NCBI GenBank assembly: GCA_003024785.1
Contig: PUQB01000771.1
Span: 1 to 64,000, forward strand
Direction of reading: 5' to 3'
DNA from: Selaginella tamariscina
Lineage: Eukaryota > Streptophyta > Lycopodiopsida > Selaginellales > Selaginellaceae
Length of the DNA: 64,000 bases
In this document: positions 50,001-60,002 of the stretch, piece by piece
How the letters are laid out: every line of letters begins with the position of its first letter
Position numbering within the stretch: the first letter of the stretch is position 1
Made by a program: the position numbers and the translations under genes
The notes under the pieces: model-generated
The model's database searches: none
What the model was told of the DNA's origin: nothing
Seen by the model: the letters and a program-made list of their open reading frames with translations, nothing else

Positions 50001-52196
50001 AGTCGGTTACGAGATGTACAATGTTTCCTTGGCTTTGCAAACTTCTATAGGCGGTTCATACAGGACTTCTCCAAGCGTGTACTTCCACTCACAGAACTCA
50101 CCAAGCGCACAGGACTTTTCTCTTGGTCCGACAAGGCGGAACACGCGTTCACAACACTCAAGGACGTTTTCACGACAGCTCCGATTTTAGCACATCCTGA
50201 CCCTTCTCATCCTTTCTTCATTGAAGCAGATGCCTCGGATTTTGCATAGGATCCCCTATCGCAAGTTGGAGAGGACAAGTTGCTTCATCCTGTAGCCTTT
50301 CACTCTCGTAAGTTCCTGTCGGCGGAGATCAACTACGAGATTCATGACAAGGAACTCAAGGCCATTGTGGATTCGTTTGAGGAATGGCGGCATTTCTGGA
50401 AGGTGCTGCACATCCTGTACAAGTTCTTACGGATCACAAGAACCTGGAGTACTTTCAAACGGCTCGGGTCCTCAGTCGGCGACAGGCTAGGTGGGCAGAG
50501 TTCCTATCACGTTTTGACTTCGTCATCGTCTACAGGCCCGGCTTTCGGAATGGCAAGGCGGACGCATTGTCTAGGCGCTCTTACCTTGCACCAAGCCCGG
50601 GCGATCCTGCATTTGACGGTCAAAGGCAAGTGTTGTTGGGTCCTGATCGTTTCCGGCTTGCGGCACTGCAGGTTCATCAGGCTCCAGCAAATTCAACACT
50701 CCTACAGGACGTTCGTTCGCAGTTGCCTACAGACGACTTGGGAAAGAATGTGTTCTCACACATTCATCCTGACGTTGCAAGTTCCTCTTCCTCCAGTTCC
50801 CGTCCAGACTACAACCTATTCACCATACAGGATGGACTCCTGTACCGGGAAGGTCTCCTGTACGTTCCTGTTGGTATTTCTAGGACTCGTGTGGTACAGG
50901 ATTGTCATGATACCCCGGCTACAGGACATTTTGGTGTGGCCAAGACAGTGGAATTGGTGACTCGCAACTATTGGTGGCCTGGGTTGCGAGGTTTTGTGGA
51001 GAGGTTTGTACGGAGTTGTGACACTTGTAGCAGGTCGAAGATGCCTCATCATGCACCCTCTGGTCTTCTTCGTCCTCTTCCTGTTCCGTCTGCTCCTTGG
51101 AGATCCATTTCTATGGATTTCCTCACAGATCTTCCTCCTTCCGTGGATTTGATGCAGTTCTTGTGGTGGTTGACCGTTTCACCAAGCAGGCTCATTTCCT
51201 ACCCTGCAACAAGACAGCTACAGGTCAGACAACTGCCGAGTTGGTGATCCGCGAGGTGTTCCGACATCATGGTCTTCCTGAGAGCATTGTTTCCGATCGA
51301 GGTCCACAATTCATGTCCAAGTTTTGGCGAGAGCTTCTTCGGAGTCTACAGGTCAAAGCGGATCTTTCTTCAGGATATCACCCACAAACCGATGGGCAGT
51401 CCGAACGCACAATTCAGACCTTAGAACAGTATCTTCGTTGCTTCATCAGTTACCAGCAGGACAACTGGTTGGACCTCCTTCCAATGGCAGAGTTTGCCTA
51501 CAACAACTCCATCCACGCATCTACAGGACAGACACCTTTCTTTGCTCTTACAGGCCACCATCCACGTTTTGACTTTGCTCCTACCGCTTCTCCTTCTTCC
51601 GCTCCTGCAGTACAGGATCGTCTTCAGCATCTTCGGCAGGTACAGGATGATCTCCAGGTTCATCTTCAACAGGCACAGGAACGATACAAGCATCATGCTG
51701 ATGCTCACCGACAGCCGGCACCTGCATACAAGATTGGTGATCTCGTGTGGCTTCTTCGTCGACACATTCGCACCAACAGGCCTTCTTCTAAGTTGGATTT
51801 TCAACGATTGGGCCCTTATAGGATCGTGGCGGAGGTAAATCCTGTAGCTTTCCGACTCGAGTTACCATCCACGGTGAAACTTCATCCTGTGTTTCACACC
51901 TCTTTGTTGGAGCCGTATCATCCTTCTTCTCTTCCTGGTCGTGTTTCTTCTCCTCCCCCTCCTGTGGTCATTGACACGGAACCTGAGTACGAAGTCGCAG
52001 CCATCCTTGACTCTCGTCTTCATCGTCACCAACTCCAATACTTGGTGGATTGGAAAGGGTACCTGCCTACTGATCGCACTTGGGAACCTGCATCCAACTT
52101 ACTCCATGCTTCTTCCAAGGTTGCTGCCTTCCATCGGCATTATCCTGCTAAACCAGGTCCCAAGACTCGTGGAACTCGTCTTTAGGGAGGAGGTGC
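47083..52196 (+). mobile_element. Ty3 chromovirus internal region 3 (gag-pol), best preserved
   Basis: Gag is a continuous 325-codon frame at 47177-48154. Pol spans about 48166-52185 and carries protease, reverse transcriptase ([11 protein letters not shown]), RNase H, integrase and chromodomain. It looks nearly whole, with only a handful of breaks, and is probably the youngest of the three. Confidence 0.9.
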
Positions 52197-52869
52197 TGTC
52201 ACGACCCGATACAGAATACAGGATTCCGGATACAGGACATGGGTTGCAGGACTTTCCTACAGGATTCCGGATACAGGATATGGGTTGCAGGATTTTCCTA
52301 CAGGATTCCGGATACAGGATATGGGTTGCAGGATTTTCCTACAGGATACTCCTACCAGGATTCCGGACACAGGATTCGGTTGCAGGATATTCCTACAGGA
52401 TATGCCTAGAGGATAAGGGACATGTGGACTCATCTTAGCCTCTGCATGCATGCAATCACTTTTGCATGCATGCAACCACTTTTGCATGCATGCCTAGATT
52501 AGCTCTTGGAGTTGTGAGCATAAAAGCTCCGACCTAATTGTTGTACAATCAGTTACTATCAACACCAGTCTTACTACGATCAATCTTGTCTTGTCTTGTT
52601 TCCTGTCCTGTTCCTGTCTCGCTCCTATTTCCTGTCCTGTTCCTGGATCCTGTCCTGCTCCGGGATCCTGTCCTGTTCCTGTTTTGCTCCCGGATCCTAT
52701 CCTGTGCTTTCCTGTCTTGCTCCCGGATCCTATCCTAATCCTGTCCTACTCCTAGATCCGTCCTGTTCCTATTCCTGGTTCCTGTCCTGCTCTCGGTCCT
52801 GTTCCTGAGTCAAGCCTTCATGTCCTTGGAATCCTGCTCTCTTCCTGTTTCCTGGATCGTGGCTTGACA
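52197..52869 (+). mobile_element. Ty3 chromovirus LTR 5
   Basis: Complete TG...CA LTR ending the plus-strand run. The CATGCATGC repeats are at 52443-52495 and the TATA-like GCATAAAAGC at 52518-52527. Confidence 0.9.
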
Positions 52870-54007
52870 GAGTGATGGAATGGTATGAGTAGCACCAATG
52901 GAGCCTGCACCTACGTCCAACTTCGTGGCTCCTAGACGAAGTGGACATTGAAGTTTTCCGGCTGAACTTCAGCTTCGGCTTCACGCGCCTTGAACTTCCT
53001 GGCTTTATTAGGACATTCCGCCACCTTGTGTCCTGCTGCACCACAATACAAGCATAGGTTCTCACCCCGTCGACGTTGTTTCTCAGCTGTTGAAAGTGGG
53101 CCACGCTTGGAATTGTTAACCTCCATAGGAACTGCTCCAGAAGGTGTCGCAGGAACATGTGCTACGGCTACAGGGTTGGCTGGCAGGAACTGCTGAGAAA
53201 TTTTCCTGACGGCGCTCGAACAAACGGTTGTCGCAGCGAACGGCCTGTTGCATGATCTCCGCTAACGTTTGGGCATCCGGTAACGTAAGGAGAAGGTCCT
53301 TCATGTCGTCCTTCAGCCCAAAACGGAAATGTTCGATCAATGCAGTCTTGTCCCATGGAATGTTCATGCACAATTGCTGGAATTCGGATGCATAAACGGA
53401 AGCTGGTCTGGATCCTTGTGTGAGCCTCCGTAACTTTGTGCATGCAGAACGGTACTTATCAGGATCTCCAAAGCAGGCTTCAAAGGCAGCCCGAAACCTT
53501 CAAAGTCTTCCATCAATGGGTCGTCATGCTCCAGCAAGGGAGCAACCCAAGCTCGTGGAGATCCACTTAGTAAGGATGCCAAAAGGCCAACCTTTTGTGC
53601 ATCCGTCGAGTAGCGGCGTGGTTGCATGCGGATCAAGAGCCGGATCTGATTCAGGAAACCTTGGAAATCGGCACGGTTGCCACTGAACTTCTCTGGCATG
53701 CTGATCTTCGGCTCCGGAGAAAAGTTCGATGAAGAAGGAACCACCGATGCCTAAGAGAGAGCCTGCACAGCAGCCTTGGAGGATGCATCAGCAGCTGCAT
53801 GTGCCGCATGGGTGGAGCCTTGTAGATCGGTGACCACTTGGCGCAAAGTGGCCAGCTCATGAAGCAACATTTGGTGCTCGCGTTGAAAGTGCTCAAAATC
53901 AGCCATGATCGTATGAAAGAAAGAAAGGAGAAAAACGAAGGAAAAGAATCAAGGAAAAAAAAAGGTAGCTGGGAAACGAAGAGCTATGAAAGCAGTTACA
54001 ATCAAAC
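52870..54007 (-). mobile_element. Ty3 chromovirus gag fragment, minus strand
   Basis: Gag begins at 53906 (MADFEHFQREHQM) and runs to about 52932 with the zinc knuckle CLYCGAAGHKVAECP. No pol follows, as the plus-strand LTR 5 abuts it. Broken; more diverged from regions 2 and 3 than they are from each other. Confidence 0.85.
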
Positions 54008-54510
54008 TGTCAAGCCACGATCCAGGAACCATGAAGCAAGTAGGATTCCGAGAACAGGAAGGCTTGACTCAGGAACAGGACCGAGAGCAGGACAGGAACT
54101 AGGAACAGGAACAGGACGGATCCAAGAACAAGACAGGATCCGGGAGCAAAACAGGAGTAGGAGGCAAAGAGTAAGACAAGAACAAGACAAGAACAAGGAA
54201 CAAGAATAATCGTAGAATGACTGGTGTTGATTGTAACTGATTGTACAACAATTAGGTCGGAGCTTTTATGCTCACAACTCCAAGCTAATCTGGTCATGAG
54301 CCTAATCTAGTCACTAGCCAAAATTGGTCATCCTTATCCTATAGGAATATCCTGTAGGAATATCCTGCGGGAATATCCTGTGAGAATATCCTGCGGGAAT
54401 ATCCTGTGGCATATCCTGTGGGAATATCCTGCGGGCCGAAATCCTGTATCGCATATCCTGTAGGCTGAATCCTGTATGTCGTATCCTGTATCCTGTATCG
54501 GGTCGTGACA
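54008..54510 (-). mobile_element. Ty3 chromovirus LTR, minus strand
   Basis: TGTCAAGCCACGATCC ... GGGTCGTGACA, about 500 bp, forming the right border of the retrotransposon block. The ParB-methyltransferase gene resumes at 54511. Confidence 0.85.
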
Positions 54511-55509
54511 GGAGGATGCTACGAATCACGACAAGCCCTACAGATGTTTGTTGTTGGATTCGGAGACTTTATGGGGTACCATCACTGCTTGTAGGAAATC
54601 GTTTCAATTGTTCGTGATGGATCGGCGGGTGTCAAAAAATCCTTCGACAGACAAGACACTAGAGGATTTGGTGGAGAAACTTAGTCGTGCAAGTATGTAC
54701 AAAGAAGGTATTCATTATTGAATTCATACTTGCACTCTTGATTGATATCTACGTTTTCAGGTATTTATTTCTTGATTCTTGCTCATGTCACCGATACCTT
54801 TGCCTTCTCCTTTGCCAAGAGGAATAAACATCATTGGACAGGATTTTATATGAATGATGCTGATCCGAAGTGCATTGATTCGGTTATTCACTTGGTTGTT
54901 AGGAATGTGCCAAACAGTTTCAAACTTCCAAATGACTGGCCAGGCATCTGTTTGCACTCCAACGGCCCTGAACCTCCATCCGATACACCGATAGCTGAGA
55001 GTGACGTATTCGGCAATGTACGTTATCCAAACATCACAAGTTAAGCGGCACGGAGCATCGTCAACTTGATCAGGGGTCCTCATAGTGATGCATGGGTTTT
55101 TGACTACTGCACTAAGGGGTCCGTCTTGAAGGAGTGTTACCTTCGGCATACATGTGTATTTGCTGTTGAAAAGGATAAGATCATGGTTAAGGACCTGAAC
55201 AAGTGGATAGATAGGTTCCCAACTGACTACCCCAACGAATCTATAAAGGAGTATTTGAGAAAGTTCCCTCCCGATAAGTGTGATAGCTCTAAAGACGAAT
55301 CTGGTTCAATGTCGGAGTCTGAGGACGAACTTTAATCAGATATTAGACCGGAAGTTATCTCAAGGAGTACAGAACATTCACACACTCCATTACCCATGGA
55401 AACATCAATAGAAGATACAGAAGATCATGAACCATCTCACAAGCGGCTTAGACCTTCTTCGCCTCACTCAAAAGGTAATAGCGAAGAAGAATTGTTAATG
55501 AGTTCTTAG
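54511..55509 (+). pseudogene. ParB-methyltransferase gene, centre-right arm, 3' half
   Basis: It starts inside exon 3 at GGAGGATGCTACGAATCACG, keeps the GTATTC...TTTTCAG intron (about 54708-54760) and runs through the motif I-like region (DAWVFDYCTKGSVLKECYLR) to the stop at 55507. The exon 4 part is close to intact. The ParB half is lost to the retrotransposon block. Confidence 0.8.
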
Positions 55510-55617
55510 AGTGACGAATAGTTGTAAATGAGTGTAACATAAGGCATTTTTGTATATTTCGTTTATATTTGTACAGAAAATAAATTCTCAAGGATTAATG
55601 AAGCTTTTAGTTCAAAC

Positions 55618-56961
55618 ATGGGTCACACATTAACAAGGTAAATAATATACCTTGATAATTTTAAGGTCAGCTAATTATCATTTTGCAGATGTAATGAAAC
55701 AATTGAGAACATGGATTTTCAGCATTGGCATGAGGTAAGAGAGGGGTTTGGCGACAATTTCTTGTGCCACATGTCAGAATGACAAAGTTCATGCAGGAAA
55801 TGGATAATAATGCAGCTCAAAACATCGTTACCATTGGGGCCACTTCAGTTTTTTCATCATCATTTTTATTGGCTTCAATTCCGAAATTAATTTCTTCAGC
55901 GCATGCAATATTTGAATCTTGTAAGGATGATGTACAATTAAATGATGAAGGGATAGGCAATGAGATAGTGTCAACGGATAAATGTGAAAGGGAGCAAACA
56001 AGTGATTTACAAAGTATTCAAGAGGCAACGCTATCCCATGTTACTCATGGCTATATTGTGTTGTTGGATGTCAATGGTGTTCTGCTTCATCGACAAAGGC
56101 CCGAGGATAGGAAAAAAGAAATCAAACAAGGAGATTTCATTCCTTGTCATGGTAAATTTCGATATAATATTATTTTTCGTCCAGGGTTGGATCGTCTCTT
56201 TCAAAAGCTTAAGGAGATGGGTGCGCTTGTGGGATTTGGTCATGCATGCAGATTCATAACTTAACACGCTGTTGAATTTGCTTAAGAAACATTGTAGTGT
56301 TGCAGAAGAGGTGATTCGTAAAGATTGGATTTTTGACCAGCGAATATGTTATAAACCTCTCGAATTTCACAATATAAGAAAGGAAAGCAAGCCATACTTC
56401 TTCAAGAATGAAAGATTAATTGGGCTTCATGAAGAGATCAGTCGCTTAAGGATAATGAAGAATGCACATATCTTAGTAGTAGACGACTCTCCTCAGAAGG
56501 CTATGCTCAACCAAAACATTGCTTGTATTCATCTAATCACTTTCGATCCATATTCTGATACTGATATTATGGATGAGCTAGTGAATTACTTGGATACGTG
56601 CCTCAGAAAGAAGAATCTCAAAAATTTTTCTGAACAGTATCCACCGTATCAAACATTTCTTGAAGCTTTTCTTTTTCGTGATTTTGAATTTTATAAAATA
56701 AAGGATAGCAACCAGGCGCTTTATAATATTATTCTTAATTCTTTAGATGAGCCTTTATGCAGACCTGGTCTTATTACATCTTATGTATTAACAAGGATGG
56801 CAACTCCCAATTGCATTCGTGAGAGTGTTAGGTGGTGGCAACAACATCAAAATATTGACCAAAATGATTTGATTAATCTGGAGAGTGATGATTTAAACAA
56901 AATGAGGAGATTTCTCTGTATGGTTAGGAAGAAAGTATTTATAAATAAATTAACATGTTGA
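55618..56961 (+). pseudogene. HAD phosphatase gene, centre-right copy
   Basis: The exon pattern and start ATG (55618) are as in the other arms. Motif I reads GYIVLLDVNGVLLHRQRPED and motif III ILVVDDSPQKAMLNQN. One local frame change near 56230-56270, where bases are missing relative to the left arm, separates the two halves. Otherwise this is the best-kept 3' half, ending KKVFINKLTC. A few codons are missing after NIIL compared with the right arm. Confidence 0.75.
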
Positions 56962-57231
56962 TAAGAAATGATTTCATTTGTAATTATGTTTGATAGTATT
57001 TCTTCATTATTGTAAACTATTTTTAGAATAATATGAATATTCTAAGATAGTTTAGGAATATTCCTTACTAAGTAAGGTTATTGAAGGATTAATTATATAA
57101 TTAATTAATATTTAAGGCTTAATTACATATTAATTAAATGATTAATTAATAATTAAAACTTAAGTATTAATTATTAATTTATTTTATATTCCCATTTTCA
57201 CGTATCATGCCCACTTTAGTTACAACGTGCA
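56962..57231 (+). repeat. AT-rich tail and inner boundary, centre-right arm
   Basis: It ends with the reverse complement of TGCACGTTGTAACTAAAG at about 57214-57231. The sequence beyond is not shared with other arms. Confidence 0.8.
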
Positions 57232-58270
57232 TGTAACTTGTATCCATTGAATCGTGTAGTATCCATCTAAGCACATCTCACATATAGAGTATAAGCACAC
57301 ATGCACACATAATATTAAAATGTCATAGATATAGAAAGAAAGATAGTAAATCATATTAATGGATCAAATAAAAACAAAAAACTTTTTGCTATGTTTTTTA
57401 AGTTTTAATACTTAAAAACCATATTAAATTTCACTTCACAATATCAATGTTGTATATGGTGTCAAATAGTCATTTCCAAATGGACCTAAAGCATATTATT
57501 GTATTAAAAAGAAAACTTACAATTAGCTTGTTGAAAATGAGTTTTGACATCCAAAATAGGATCATTATGCTCAACATTGCTAATGCAAACAAAAACTTAT
57601 GAAATCATTTCCATATCATTTTGGAGAAGAAAAAATTGTAACATTAAATATATTCATTTTGTTCATTTTCATATAATTAAATCATTTTTAAAATTGGGAT
57701 AACTTCGCCTAGAAGTCCTTAAAAATTTGCATGAGCAGGTTGATGATTGTTAGAATTCCTTACATTGATGATCTATTAATTAATTATAATTTTCAAAACA
57801 CATTCTATTGAGTAATTATTATAATTAATGAGATATATAATCATGTCTTCAAACCTACTTTACATGATGTGAAACTAGCATGAATAATGTCAAACCTTCT
57901 CCCATCTTTTTTGTCTTATAGATATCTTATAGGTCACTAAAAGACACTAAAATGTTAAGAGTACTATTTCAAAAAAATTATATTATGTGGCAATACAATT
58001 GGGATGTGTTTGTTGTGTATGGATTTATTTAAATGCATCAAAATAACAATAATTACAAGAGAAAACGTACAACAATGCCTTGAAAATCCACACATTATGA
58101 TAAAAAAAACTTGAATAGGCTCTACACGTCGGGAGATGCAACAGCTCCTATCATAACCATAATCTCATCAATGACTTGTTCAGTTTTAAACCCCTTCTTC
58201 CTCGTCATGACAACTATGTCTATAACAAAAAAATCCGTTAAGGATAATAAACCTTGATTATCTAGCTTAA
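57232..58270. other. One-kilobase interior of element B, no gene seen
   Basis: AT-rich and unique in this window, lying between two oppositely oriented inner boundaries. No frame of interest. Confidence 0.6.
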
Positions 58271-58557
58271 TGCACGTTGTAACTAAAGTGGGCATGATAC
58301 GTGAAAATGGGAATATAAAATAAATTACTAATTAATACTTAAGTTTTTAATTATTAATTAATCATTTAATTAATATGTAATTAAGCCTTAAATATTAATT
58401 AATTAATTAATTAATCCTTCAATAACCTTACTTAGTAGGAATATTCCTAAAATATCTTAGAATATTTATATTATTCTAAAAATAGTTTACAATAATGAAG
58501 AAATACTATCAAACATAATTACAAATGAAATCATTTTCTTATCAACATATTAATTTT
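58271..58557 (-). repeat. Inner boundary and AT-rich tail, right arm
   Basis: It begins TGCACGTTGTAACTAAAG, then a TTAATTAATT-rich tail, and serves as the 3' flank of the phosphatase gene. Confidence 0.8.
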
Positions 58558-59891
58558 TTATAAATACTTTCTTTCTATCATACAAAGAAATCTCCTCATT
58601 TTGTCTAAATCATCACTCTCCGGATTAATCAAATCATTTTGGTCAATATCTTGATGTTGTTGCCACCACTTAACACTCTCACGAATGCAATTGGGAGTTG
58701 CCATCCTTGTTAATACATAAGATGTGATAAGAGAAGGTCTGCATAAAGGCTCATCTAAAAACTGACGTTCCTTAAGAATAATATTATAAAGCGCCCGGTT
58801 GCTATCCTTCATTTTATAAAATTCAATATCACGAGAAAGAAAAGCTTCAGGAAATGTATGATACGGTGGATACTGTTCACAAAAATTTTTGAGATTCTTC
58901 TTTCTGAGGCACGTATCCAAGTAGTTCACTAGCTCATCCATGATATCGGTATCAGAATATGGATCGAAAGTGATTGGATGAATACAAGCAATGTTTTGGT
59001 TGAGCATAGCCTTCTGAGGAGAGTCGTCTACTACTAAGATATGTGCATTCTTCGTTATCCTTAAGCGACTGATCTCCCCATGAGTCCCAATTATTCTTTC
59101 ATTCTTGAAGAAGTATGGCTTGCTTTCCTTTCTTATATTGTGAAATTCGAGAGGTTTATGACACATTCGCTGGTCAAAAATCCAATCTTTACGAATCACC
59201 TCTTCTGCAACACTACAATGTTTCTTAAGTAAATCAACAGCGGTGTTAAGTTATGAATCTGCATGCATGACCAAATCCCCACAAGCGCACCCATCTCCTT
59301 AAGCTTTTGAAAGAGACGATCCAACCCTGGACGAAAAATAATATCATATCGAAATTTACCATGACAAGGAATGAAATCTCCTTGTTTGATTTCTGTTTTT
59401 CTATCCTCGGGCCTTTGTCGATGAAGCAGAACACCATTGACATCCAACAACACAATATGGCCATGAGTAACATGAGATAGCGTTGCCTCTTGAATACTTT
59501 GCAAATCACTTGTTTGCTCCCTTTCACATTTATCCGTTGCCACTATTCGTTGCCTATCCCTTCATCATTTAATTGTACATCATCCTTACAAGATTCAGAT
59601 ATTGCATGCGCTGAAGAAATTGATTTCGGAACTGAAGCCAATAAAAATGATGATGAAAAACTGAAGTGGCCCCCATGGTAACGATGTTTTGAGCTGCATT
59701 ATTATCCATTTCCTGCATGAACTCTGTCATTCTGACATGTGGCACAAGAAATTGTCGCCAAACCCCTCTCTTACCTCATGGCAATGCTGAAAATCCATGT
59801 TCTCAATTATTTCATTACATCTGCAAAATGATAATTAGCTGACCTTAAAATTATCAAGGTATATTATTTACCTTGTTAATGTGTGACCCAT
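58558..59891 (-). CDS. FCP1/SCP1-type HAD phosphatase-like protein, right arm
   Basis: Three exons are supported by GT-AG borders kept in all arms: 59872-59891, 59775-59820 and 58558-59712, about 406 codons in all. The first ~100 residues are Ser/Asp-rich. A HAD domain of the NLI-interacting-factor type follows. Motif I is IVLLDVNGVLLHR (nucleophile Asp, with the second Asp replaced by Asn, as I recall from plant relatives with DLNG), then FRPGLDRLFQKLKEMGALVG and IWSC, and motif III ILVVDDSPQKAML. The C-terminal part has KWWQQHQDIDQNDLI. Known members of the family remove phosphate from Ser/Thr-rich tails such as that of RNA polymerase II; the Asp-to-Asn change makes activity uncertain. One frame change near 59200-59235 splits this copy. 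It lies on the same strand as, and about 110 bp after, the ParB-methyltransferase gene, and in no copy seen is it separate from it. Confidence 0.7.
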
Positions 59892-60002
59892 GTTTGAACT
59901 AAAAGCTTCATTAATCCTTGAGAATTTATTTTCTGTACAAATATAAAAGAAATATACAAAAATGCCTTATGTTACACTCATTTACAACTATTCATCACTC
60001 TA

